Source: an uncultured Muribaculaceae bacterium (GTDB lineage: Bacteria > Bacteroidota > Bacteroidia > Bacteroidales > Muribaculaceae). From it: a DNA stretch of 25,527 bases. The notes below the pieces were generated by a model. The model was not told where the DNA came from and did not search any database. It saw only the letters and a list, made by a program, of their open reading frames with translations. Position 1 is the first letter of the stretch, and each line of letters starts with the position of its first letter. The stretch lies in contig CAJUKF010000041.1 of assembly GCA_910587355.1 (NCBI GenBank), positions 1 through 25,527 on the forward strand, read 5' to 3'. Below, one piece after another: positions 1-9,400 of the stretch. Both the position numbers and the translations under genes were made by a program.

Positions 1-182
1 TATATCACAGACCTCTCTCCTCTGACGAACAAGAAAAAATCAATGAATCGGAAGCCTCTATTGTTTATTCTCCTTTCGTAGTGTTTGAATATGCCGGAGG
101 AGCCATCGGTTCTCAAAATTTTATAGGTAAAGATGAATATCTGAAAAAGCAAACACAGTCACGCCAAGAAAACAGAAAATAA
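1..182 (+). CDS. C-terminal end of an unrecognised protein (partial)
   Basis: An open frame enters from the left edge and ends at TAA 180-182. About 59 residues are visible. The readable part contains FVVFEYAGGAIG followed by a charged, lysine- and glutamine-rich tail ending in QENRK. I recognise no domain, and there is no hydrophobic segment in the visible part. The gene is AT-rich compared with the operon that follows. The frame is open from the first base, so the start lies outside the window. It could also be a chance open frame, but the composition looks like protein and no other frame competes here. Confidence 0.5.
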   Translation, partial: YHRPLSSDEQEKINESEASIVYSPFVVFEYAGGAIGSQNFIGKDEYLKKQTQSRQENRK

Positions 183-184
183 CA

Positions 185-214
185 TCTGTCTAATTGAGAA
201 TCTGAATACTTTTG
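185..214 (+). promoter_or_regulatory. Candidate Bacteroidetes-type promoter, distal
   Basis: TACTTTTG at 207-214 matches the Bacteroidetes -7 consensus TAnnTTTG exactly. A weak -33 candidate, TCTG at 185-188, lies 18 bases upstream. It would give a leader of about 105 bases for the ECF sigma gene. It is an alternative to the box at 274-281. The -7 match is better here, but the -33 match is worse. Confidence 0.35.
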
Positions 215-248
215 TAGAGGATTTAGCCATAGAGTTTGAAATTCTTTC

Positions 249-281
249 TTTGGTAATAAATTTTTTACAACTTTATGTTGC
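249..281 (+). promoter_or_regulatory. Candidate promoter proximal to the ECF sigma operon
   Basis: TTTG at 249-252 is followed after 21 bases by TATGTTGC at 274-281, a partial match to TAnnTTTG. The spacing fits the Bacteroidetes -33/-7 arrangement. It would start transcription about 40 bases before the sigma-factor start codon. A site recognised by the ECF factor itself cannot be told apart from the housekeeping type by eye. Confidence 0.4.
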
Positions 282-324
282 AAACGAGGTATGGTTCCGT
301 TAATCTAATGTAAAGAGAGAAAAA

Positions 325-822
325 ATGAGCACGAATGCCATCACCGACGTTTTCACTGTGTTCCGGAGCCGCCTCCGGTCACTGGCGGCACGCATAGCCG
401 GCGATGATGAGGCCGACGATGTGCTGCACGATGCTTTCTGCCGGTTATGGGAGCGTCAGCCGTCTGTCCAACAGGAAGAGGAAGCACTTAGGCTAAGCAC
501 AACGGTGGTGAAAAATACTGCCATAGATGCCTTCAGACGTTCGCAGACACATTCCGATGTGGTGCTTCCCGATAATATTGACAGCCCCGCCGATGAACCG
601 CATGACACCGAAGATACCTATGCCATTGTCATGCGCCTGAGCAGACGCGTGCTGTCTCCCTCACAGTTAAGAGTGTTCACACTGCACGATGTCAATGGCC
701 TCTCCTACCGCGAGACGGCAGTTGCCTGCGGCATTACCGAAGCGAATGCACGTCTGATACTTAGCCGAGCCCGACGCACTATCCGAAATATTTATATTGA
801 GAATCGCGACCTTTATGAATGA
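325..822 (+). CDS. ECF-type RNA polymerase sigma factor
   Basis: A 165-residue protein with the two-domain layout of an extracytoplasmic-function sigma factor. Region 2 spans about residues 15-72 and has the acidic helix GDDEADDVLHDAFCRLWE, which fits -10 recognition and core binding. Region 4 spans about 108-158 and contains the helix-turn-helix LSYRETAVACGITEANAR for -35 binding. The length is normal for the family. The start at 325 follows a purine-rich AAAGAGAGAAAAA stretch rather than a classical ribosome binding site. The last 8 bases overlap the next gene, whose ATG lies at 815, so the two are probably translationally coupled. By family knowledge it is expected to be held inactive by the downstream membrane protein and to switch on an envelope-related regulon. 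The inducing signal cannot be read from sequence. Confidence 0.9.
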   Translation: MSTNAITDVFTVFRSRLRSLAARIAGDDEADDVLHDAFCRLWERQPSVQQEEEALRLSTTVVKNTAIDAFRRSQTHSDVVLPDNIDSPADEPHDTEDTYAIVMRLSRRVLSPSQLRVFTLHDVNGLSYRETAVACGITEANARLILSRARRTIRNIYIENRDLYE

Positions 823-1261
823 TACCGATTACATACTCAGCCAACTGGAAGCATACTACGACTGCCGGCTCACCGATGCCGAGGAATCACATCTTCGTCG
901 GCTCGTCGCCCGTTCAGCGTCGAATCATCCCGAAATTGAGCGTCTGCGCGCCATAATGGGCTTCAGACGCCCGAAGCGCCGCAGCCACCGCCGGCTGTAT
1001 TATGTCACTACTGTCGCAGCGTCTCTTACGCTGCTCGTAGCTACAGGCATCTCGTGGATGATTGGCTCAAACAAAGCTCCTCACGAAACCAGTTTCGCAT
1101 ACAGCGGCGGCGTTTACATCAGCGACGAGAGTCTTGTTCTCGACCTTCTTGCTCAGAATCTTAGCGAATTCGGCGGCGACATCGAAGAATCTGACCGCAC
1201 AATGGAATCCGAACTGCAGGAATTCGCCGCAATTTTACCAGATAACATAAACATACAATAG
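815..1261 (+). CDS. Putative single-pass anti-sigma factor
   Basis: A 148-residue protein with a helical, charged cytoplasmic part (about residues 1-60), one transmembrane segment (about 61-84) and a periplasmic tail (85-148) rich in acidic residues. I chose ATG 815 over the upstream in-frame TTG at 797, because the ATG overlaps the sigma stop by 8 bases, a typical coupled arrangement. The N-terminal part (ILSQLEAYYDCRLTDAEESH) resembles the short N-terminal region of Bacteroidetes anti-sigma proteins that binds the sigma factor. No zinc-binding HxxxCxxC motif is seen. The anti-sigma role is inferred from position and topology, not from a diagnostic motif. Confidence 0.6.
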   Translation: MNDTDYILSQLEAYYDCRLTDAEESHLRRLVARSASNHPEIERLRAIMGFRRPKRRSHRRLYYVTTVAASLTLLVATGISWMIGSNKAPHETSFAYSGGVYISDESLVLDLLAQNLSEFGGDIEESDRTMESELQEFAAILPDNINIQ

Positions 1262-1263
1262 TC

Positions 1264-1725
1264 ATGAGACGCATATTATTAACAATAGCTATGGCTATAT
1301 GTGCCGTTGCAATGCAAGCCCAGCTCAGCATCGAGCAGATTTTCAATGCTGCCTGGGCCTCTGACCCCAACGTTACCGAGGCCGTCGTCACAGGAAAAGC
1401 GGCCCGAAAAATCAATTCACGACTCGAGCGTCTGGCATTCTTCAAAGCCGATGCCGCAGTATACGGCGAACGGGTATGCAAGCTTATCCTTGCCGACGCC
1501 CACAATGCGTCCGGACGCGATTTACGGTACTCCGACGGCAAACTCTCATATGCCTACCTCGCCCTGAACAATCCGCAGCCGAACAGCCTCAACACCTATC
1601 TCTACTTCGTAGAAAGCCGGCGCAAGACACAATCGTCAACAATCATGGTGGTACTTCTTGAAGGAAAGCTCTCAGCCAAGGAACAGGCTAAAATAATTGA
1701 ATCACTGAAAAAAAATAAAAAATGA
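1264..1725 (+). CDS. Small secreted protein of the ECF operon (possibly DUF6108-like)
   Basis: A 153-residue protein with a clear signal peptide (residues 1-19, cleavage after MQA and before Q). The mature part is about 134 residues, basic at the end (SLKKNKK), with a hydrophobic strand TIMVVLLEG near residues 126-134. No catalytic motif is visible. It begins two bases after the anti-sigma stop and ends one base before the next gene, so it belongs to the same transcript. It resembles, from memory, small Bacteroides proteins filed as DUF6108 or DUF4252 in ECF operons. That family assignment is uncertain and the function is unknown. It is probably periplasmic, since there is no lipobox cysteine. 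Confidence 0.6.
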   Translation: MRRILLTIAMAICAVAMQAQLSIEQIFNAAWASDPNVTEAVVTGKAARKINSRLERLAFFKADAAVYGERVCKLILADAHNASGRDLRYSDGKLSYAYLALNNPQPNSLNTYLYFVESRRKTQSSTIMVVLLEGKLSAKEQAKIIESLKKNKK

Positions 1726-1726
1726 T

Positions 1727-2761
1727 ATGAAACTCAAATTACTACTTCCTGCTCTTCTGTCTGTATTTTCGTTGGTTTCCGTGGCACAGGCTCCGGCCGA
1801 CACCTTGCTTCATGCCTCCACCGCCCGCAGTCTGAATCTGAATTATTCACCTGAGATTCTGACGCTCAATGTAAAACAGGTTAACGGGACCAAAGATTCA
1901 TTCCATTATAAATTTGCCACATCGGCAGCCGCAGCAGCCGCCGAAGAGCCAATAATGTATGTAAACCAGACCGTTGCACTGAGATATAGCGATGTAAACA
2001 GCATTCTTGTTGTAGCATCGGATACAACTCTGACTGTCTCGTTCACCGACAATGTCGGGTCGCCGGTCAGCAATACTTTCCCGCTTGCTGTTACTCCCGA
2101 CCGCAGCGTACGTTCATGGACAGGTACCGGAGAATTCGGCATTGGTTTTCCAATCCACCGCAGCGGAAAAACGGAATGGAATGTGATATCGTCAGGCATA
2201 GCTTTCGGTTTTGCCACTCCAGTCAATGCTTCACTACCCTTGAATCCGTCAATGGGACGCAGTCTAGAATGGACCTGGAACATACTCTTAGGTGTGGAAG
2301 CTCGCCGGGGACGCAGCTCATTCAAGACCGGACTGGGTTTACGTTACCTGAATATTAACACCGTGGCCCGACACTATTTGGACAAAGCCGAAAACAATCA
2401 GTTGATTCTGCGGCCTTACGACGAAAATGCACGCGATGTAAAATCGGGCGTTCACATATTCAGCCTACAGATTCCAGTTTTCTACAATCTTAATTTCGCC
2501 AAAGAGTGGAGTCTGTCACTTGGCCCGATTGTCAATTTCAATACCGGCGCACATCTTACCACACGTTATAAAATTAGAGAACGCGACTATAAGATTGACA
2601 CACACGGCATCGGCCAGCGGCCTGTAACCGTTGATGCACTTTTAGCCGTAACAGTGGGAGGCTTCGGAGTATATGCACGCTATGCTCCAATGAAAGTACT
2701 CCGCGAGCGTGCGGCTCTTGATTTCGGCACGTTCTCTACCGGCCTGATTCTGGCTTTCTAA
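1727..2761 (+). CDS. Outer-membrane beta-barrel protein of the ECF operon
   Basis: A 344-residue protein with a signal peptide (cleavage near residues 20-22, SVAQA). Its mature N-terminal part of about 110 residues looks globular and includes an alanine-rich stretch TSAAAAAAEEP. From about residue 130 the sequence alternates polar and hydrophobic residues in strand-like runs (GEFGIGFPIH, FKTGLGLRYL, LQIPVFYNLN, SLSLGPIVNFN, FGVYARYAPM), and the last residue is phenylalanine. This pattern is typical of a small outer-membrane barrel of perhaps 8-12 strands. It is the last gene of the ECF operon, separated by one base from the one before. A structural or sensory role at the outer membrane is inferred. 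The exact family is not recognised. Confidence 0.65.
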   Translation: MKLKLLLPALLSVFSLVSVAQAPADTLLHASTARSLNLNYSPEILTLNVKQVNGTKDSFHYKFATSAAAAAAEEPIMYVNQTVALRYSDVNSILVVASDTTLTVSFTDNVGSPVSNTFPLAVTPDRSVRSWTGTGEFGIGFPIHRSGKTEWNVISSGIAFGFATPVNASLPLNPSMGRSLEWTWNILLGVEARRGRSSFKTGLGLRYLNINTVARHYLDKAENNQLILRPYDENARDVKSGVHIFSLQIPVFYNLNFAKEWSLSLGPIVNFNTGAHLTTRYKIRERDYKIDTHGIGQRPVTVDALLAVTVGGFGVYARYAPMKVLRERAALDFGTFSTGLILAF

Positions 2762-2770
2762 AACGATATA

Positions 2771-3334
2771 TTAGTGCAAATTCATCTGTTTGATGACAAG
2801 GAAATAACGATTATCTTCCAACTCCTTACCATCGAGGTAATATTTGCGAGTTATTATGGGTCTCTTGTTTCCCCATTCTATTTTGTTGGTAACCCTAAGT
2901 TCGAATTCCTGTCCGCAGGCCTCCGCCTTAATCGTAAAGTCGAAATCCTCAGCTCCATCTAATTGACCAAAACCGATTTCCCATTCATCGGAAAAATCCC
3001 AATGATTTCCGTTCCATACTAAGATTGGCCGGTACATAGCGCCAAAAAGAATTGGCATACAGTACCGGCTACCTTTTTTATAGGTCTCCCAATCAACCGA
3101 ATAAACTTCCTTTTCATCAGAAAAAGTGATTGGCGCACCGACAATATTCTTGTCGTAGCTCTCATCAAGAAGAGAATTACCTTGCTCATCTACGATAGAG
3201 ATACACAGTTCTACCGGAGTTAAATCGAATATCGGGTAATCGTTATCGTCATCTAATTTCGGCGAATCAGAGTCACATGAAGTAACCGGGACGAGAAGAA
3301 GTGCTAACAGAAGTGCGGAAAGAAGTTTTTTCAT
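2771..3334 (-). CDS. Hypothetical Bacteroidales lipoprotein
   Basis: A 187-residue protein with a type II signal peptide: MKKLLSALLLALLLVP, then the lipobox VTSC with Cys20 as the lipidated residue. The mature start is acidic (DSDSPKLDDDND), which in Bacteroidetes resembles a lipoprotein export signal for surface display. The rest is rich in aromatic and acidic residues (FSDEKEVYSVDWETYKKG, NGNHWDFSDEWEIGFG) and looks beta-rich. I recognise no family. The gene converges on the ECF operon with only 9 bases between the stop codons. It is somewhat more AT-rich than its neighbours, so recent acquisition is possible but unproven. It has its own good promoter at 3357-3387. Confidence 0.7.
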   Translation of the reverse strand: MKKLLSALLLALLLVPVTSCDSDSPKLDDDNDYPIFDLTPVELCISIVDEQGNSLLDESYDKNIVGAPITFSDEKEVYSVDWETYKKGSRYCMPILFGAMYRPILVWNGNHWDFSDEWEIGFGQLDGAEDFDFTIKAEACGQEFELRVTNKIEWGNKRPIITRKYYLDGKELEDNRYFLVIKQMNLH

Positions 3335-3356
3335 GGCTATTGCATTAGAAATTTCA

Positions 3357-3387
3357 CAAATGTAGACATAATTTTTTAATAACCAAT
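3357..3387 (-). promoter_or_regulatory. Promoter of the lipoprotein gene
   Basis: On the minus strand, ATTG (3387-3384) is followed after 19 bases by TACATTTG (3364-3357), an exact TAnnTTTG match. It predicts a leader of about 19 bases before the lipoprotein ATG. The spacing and both boxes fit the Bacteroidetes primary-sigma promoter. Confidence 0.65.
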
Positions 3388-3457
3388 GAAAAACTCAGAT
3401 ATTTTCTTTTAACACTTCCGGCGAACTGTAAACCCCAACGCTCGCTGAAGTGGCGTT

Positions 3458-6400
3458 TTATCTTGCCAGCGAGAGATTAAGCGAGAGACCATAGGAAGAG
3501 TTCGTCGTGGGATATGCGCTCGTGGTAACCAACGGTGTATTCACCTGGTGGTCGAAGTAGGCCGACACAGTGAGGCGACGACTCAGCACATATGCTGCGG
3601 TGAAGTTAATGTTCAGCGTGTTTGTACCGCTCGTAGGCTGTGTATAATTGCCTTCGATACGCCGGATAACAGCCTGATTATTCTGGAATGAAAAATCGGC
3701 ATTGAGCGTAAGGTCGTTGCTTACGCCCTGCTGCGAGCCCTTCATTTTGAGCACACTGTTAAACCCTACAATCTTATATCCGGCACCTATGGTTATACCT
3801 CTCGAAGTAGCCTCAACCAATTGCCCCGCAGAGGTATTAAGGGTAAGTGTGCGCTGGTCGCGGTACTCGGCATTGATGCGGATATCGTTCTTCAGAGTCA
3901 CATTCACGCCAATCAGCGGCGCGAAACGCTCTGTAATAGCAACAGATGATATATTATATGGTGTAGACGGCACAGGCTCTCCCGACAGCTCGTCGAGAGT
4001 AAATCCGAGATTTCCGTGTCCTGTTCCGGCCCAGTTGAGATATGAGGAGAAAGAACCTATGGAATAGGTACACTGATAGGCATGGCTGAGTGTGAAAGTC
4101 TTGAATATATTACGGAGATTGCCGAGATTAATCAGACCGTCGTATGTGATGCGCCAGTTGGGCATAACGCTTGCGAACGAGGGGAAGAGGTCAAGAGTCT
4201 CCTTGGCTGCAGAACGACCCGTATATGCCGCAATGAATGCCGGAATAAGCACATCGGACGATGTCTCGCTGACAGTTCCGACTGCCGGGTCGAACGGCAT
4301 ACCGGCATGAGCATTGTCGGAGAGAAAGCCACCCATAGGATAATTCAGCCCTACATACTGAGCCTCGACACGCCGGCGCACCTCAGGGATATTACTTAGG
4401 AATTGGGCAAAGGCATCCGACCAGTAACCGTTGTCGGCCTTTGACGAGCGCAACGACGTGAGAATGGCGCAATGAGTACGCGTATATGAGCCTGAAAGAG
4501 TCTGAGGCATACCGCTATACATGAACTGTGTCTGCGTATTGCGGTTATCCGTGCGGTTGAAGGTCAGCTGTACTTTGAAACCTTTGAAGAGCTCGAAATT
4601 AGCCTCGATATTGAGTTCATTCGTTCGGGCGAAGACCGACGGCGAAGTCTGGCCGTCGTCGGTAATCAGCCAGCCACGGTCGAGGGCCTTCTGCAGATAA
4701 TCCTCACCGGTAAAGCCGAATGCAAAATCAAGACCCGGCGACATCGGGCCATATTTGGTCGACTGACCGAATACATCGCCTATGCTCGGGGCGAAGAGCG
4801 GCAAAGACATAGATTTCGTATTACGGTAACGGACGGAAACGCTACGCGGCGACATGACAAACCGGAGAGCATACTCGCCGATTTCTCTGGCAAGGCTCTT
4901 TTCATCCTTGAGCACTTCAACAATGGTGAATTTCACGTTATCTTCACCGCGTGTAAGCACCTCTATGCTGTTGGCATCGATGGGTTTTGTCTTTATTACG
5001 AAAGGTTTTCCGTCGACAGTCTTGGCTGTCACCTTTATTTTCTTGGTGCGCAGATTGTGCTTTATAATAAGCGAAGTGTCGGGCTTCAGTTTGAATGTAC
5101 GCTCGAATTTCTTCGCTTTACGGTCGGGCTGTGCTGTAGGACGCGTATTTGCGAAACGCTTGTTGACTTCTTTAAGAAGAGTGAATTTATTATATAAAGT
5201 CTCGAAATTGAAGCGTCCGTCGGCAGTCCACGACGCCTGATTGGCAATAGAGTTACCCATCTGGATACCGTCCACCGTAGCTCCGCGGTCCCAGCGGTAA
5301 GTCGCATTATAGCTTACAGAGCCGGTGAGATAATCAAGGAACGCTATTTTATTGAAAGGCGCCTTATACTGCCCTGTGAAGGTCTGATTATAGGCCCACG
5401 GTGTGCCGAGTGACTTGATAGACTGCCATACGGTATCTTTCCAGTCGCGGTATCTGTCGGGAAAAAGCTTACGGTTCACCGCACCTACAGTCTCTTCGAT
5501 ACGCGCCGACGTATTGGAGTTGAACGACAGCGAGAGGCTCTTGGTAAGATTCCACGTGAGGGACAGCTGACGGTCCCACAGCCAGTTTTTGCTCACCGAA
5601 ACCGGGAGTTGGAAATCTACATCGGTCTCCGAACGTGTCTGCTGCTCGTAATAGTAGCGGCTCATCGAAGTTAGGAAAGAGATGTTGTTGGGCAGCCACT
5701 GCAGCTCCCAGTCTTTGAGAAACTTGGCGTTCTTGCTCTTGCCTTTAAGATTCTTGAATGGCTTGAACGGCTTTATGAAGGGCGAATAAGAGTAAGCGAA
5801 CGAGCCGCGGTAGTCGTTTGTATTCTCATACTCAGTCGTCGGGTCATTCTTCGACTGCTTTGTGAATGAGAAATTCAGCGTGAAGTTGGCAGGGTCCCAC
5901 GGCATGGGATTCTTGCTCTGCACATCGAATTTCAGGCCCGAAATGGAGAAATTCTGCACAGTAGAGCGCTCAACAGCATATGAACTTATCGAATCGCGCT
6001 CGGCTGCGGTCTCGCAGTCGTCGAGAGCATCTTTAAGAAGCACATCCTGGTCCAGTGGGTTGTACTTGGGCGAAGTCTTCTCCTTACTCATCGAGTAATA
6101 GATAGGAGCACGGAGCTTGGCTTTTTCGGGAAGGAAGCGACCCATATCCGCCTGGACAGCCACATTGAACTGCTGATAATCGTCGAGACGACGCTCATTG
6201 AGGCTCTGGTCTACGCTGCCGAAACCGGCGGTCTCGACATGCGCGCCGAGATTGAGTGTGGCAATGTCGCTCATCGACAGAGTGGCATTGACCTTCGCGG
6301 CATAGCCGCCCGATTCATTGAAATCGGTCACTTTAAGTTCGTTAACCCAGACGATTCCGTCTTTCATGGCTGCGGAGTTGTTGCGCACGCCTATCAGCAT

Positions 6401-9400
6401 CACGCGCACGTCGCTCAGGGTAGGATTGCCCATCACGGCTATTCTGTTGCGCTCATTGTCGGGGTCTCGTCCGGTGTATAGAGTGGCGTATCCTACTCCG
6501 CTCTTCTGGTCGCGCTTTGCGCGGTTGCGCTCTTTCTTAAGGTCGACAAGACTCTGGAGGTTGAAGTCAAGATAGTTGTTACGCGGCCATACAATCTGCC
6601 GGTCGGAATCGAGATAACGGTCATATTTTCCCGGAGGGGTGAGTTCGAGAGGAACCTCGTATTCATAGAAGTTGTTTTTCACATCCGAACCGAGACGGAT
6701 GAATATGGAGAAATCACCCGAACGGAGATTGGTCGTATTGTCAATCAGGGCCTCGGCATGTGTCCACATCTGCAGACGCTTGTAGTTGCGGAGGTCGTGC
6801 TGGGTGTTGCGGTATATGCCGCGGGCGTCGCCGGCGTTAAGACCGGTGAGCTTGAGTGAGAGCGACTGCTCGTTGAGCTGCGTGATTTGTGTCTGTCCCG
6901 GGTCGGTGATACGTGTCACACCTGGAGGCAGCACATAGTTCACAGGCTCGCGGCTCGCATTCTCCTCGATATTGACAACAGACATATCAAGTTCGCCCTG
7001 CGCCGGAGAATCACCGCGGGTATTGAGATTGAAATCATACGGACGCCATTCGCCGCGTACGAGCTCAAGCGTGGCGAAACGCAGATGAGTGGTTTTCTTG
7101 AAGCCCGTCATGAACATACGGGCGAAGCGTATGGTGGAAAAGTCGTTGATTGAACCGACCACCTTCTCATAGTCGCTCAGAGGTATTTTGAATTGATACC
7201 ATTCCACTTCGATATTTTTTCCGTCGCGTGTAGGCTGCAGCGACACCTGTTTGTCGGTGATATAGTTCTTGCCTACAACGAAGTCTTCGGGACGGATTGA
7301 GATATGATACTGGAAATAGCGCTCGTATTCGTTAAGAGTATTGTCCTGGTTTATATCCTCGACATCGGGCACCGAGCGCGACGACTGGTAAAGACGGTCG
7401 GGAGCGTCCTCGGGCGAAAGTGAGTTGCCTTCTACGCCGTTGTAACGCTTGTAACGCTCAAGAATAGAGAGACGCTGCGCATCGTAGTCATTCCCGAGAT
7501 AAAAATGATAGTTGTCGCCTGCCGGGTCGTTGAACGGCGAGAAAGCATCGGTCTGCATGGCTTCCATTGAAGCCGGAGATAAACGCTGACGAAGGCCGTC
7601 GATATAATTCTGATAAGTGCCGAATGTGAACTCGTCGCTGTTGGGCAGACCATCGAGGCCGACATCCTGGGCGAGACGGGCACCGGTTGCGTTATCAAAC
7701 GAATATGTAAGTGAGTTCTGCGATGAAACACGGCCCCAGACGGTGTTTTTCAGATATGTATCGTTACCGTCGTAAGGGATGCCGTTCTCGTAACTCTTCA
7801 TGCCGTCTTTAAGAATGTCTTCTGAAATCTCGCCGAAATTGAGATAAAGGTCGCCGCCTTCGAGATTATCGGCCTCAGGGTCAAGGAAAGGATTAAGAAG
7901 CCAGAACTGAACATACTCTATATTACTCTGCTCGAAGTTGGTGTTGTCCATCTTTCGCATGATGCCGCCCCAGCGTTTTTCGGGATTGCGCAGTGTGCCG
8001 TCCTCGTTTATATTGACATTGTCGACATTATACGGACCACGCTCGTCAGGATAGAAACTAAGATTCAGAGTCTGAATGTACTGCGACTCGCCATAAGTGG
8101 TCTCGCGCCCTGGGAAAACTTCTCGCACAGTAATATCGCGTACATAAGGATTCGACAGCTGCGCGAGGTCGCTCTTAATATAGCCCGGACACATGGATGA
8201 GTTGCGCTGTGTGAAGAGGCGGTCGATAAAATACCAGTTGAGCAACGCGCGGTTTTTGCCGTAATCGGTGTTATCGCTGAGCTTACCCTCCGGAAAGAGA
8301 GCGTCGGGCGATGGGTCGTAAGGAGTTGACGCGAGGAACCAGGAATAAGGGGAACGCAAGTCGATGCCGATTTGCGTGGATTCGAAGTCATCGATATATG
8401 ACGAGCCCTTGTTCGTACCTGTCTTCTGGCTGTGCGGAAGCAATGCGGCATATTCTGCGGTGAAATTCAGTCGAGAAGGGGCCGTGGCGTTTACAGTAGG
8501 AATTTTATTGAGGAGATTCGTAAGCCACATGAATTCGCCGTTGTATGACATGTTGAAACCGAGCATTGAGTTGTTCACTGTCTCATCGCCGATATTCACT
8601 TTTTCAATCAGAGCTTTCTCGGAGAAATGCAGAAGCGTGGCACCGAAATTGAGACGTTTATTGAACTGATACTGGAGGTCGAGGCCGAGAAGTGTCTTGC
8701 GCTGTGTGGAGAACATCGACTGGTTTTCAAGTGTTACCGATATATTTTGTCCCGAATCGATGATGCTCTGATTGGTGATGGTGACTATGCCCATGGCATA
8801 GTCTACGGTATAATCGGAGTTCTCCGTGAGCTGCACCCCGCCGGCCATGACTATAACCGAACCGCGGGGCACGTTCATGGCGTTGAGGCGAATCTGCGAG
8901 CCAGACGATGCCTGATATTCGCCGGTCATGATAAACTTGTTCTTGTCGGCATACTGGCGTGCGACCACAATAGTGGAGTCGTAAAGCTCCTGATAGACAT
9001 ATTTCTGCGCGAGAGCGTCGTTGTTTATTTTTGAGCGGAGATGCTCGCCGAAAGGCTCCACGACCGGGAAGATGACTTTGCCCTGCGAAGGCAATATGGT
9101 ATAGCCGTCGATGAAGTCGAAGAAACCGTCGGGATTACTCTCTTCGTTAGAGTCTATGCGGTCGAGGTTCATCACCTGCAGAAGCGGCTGATTGTTAAGG
9201 CCCGGCACCGGCAGATAATTGATTTGTGTGCCTGTTGTATCGGAGAGATATTTGATGTTGAACTTGAATTTCGACTTCTGAATCTGGAACCCTCCGAGAT
9301 TATAGACGTTCTTCATCATGAGGTCCCACATGGGCAGATAGGGCGACGAGGTGGTGCTTTTGAGCATCTTGAGGAACAGACACTGGTCAGTAGTGGTGAT

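Noticed and set aside
3437..3457. Possible terminator after sprA
   Set aside because: The inverted repeat AACGC/GCGTT has only 5 bp, an 11-base loop and no following T-run on the minus strand.
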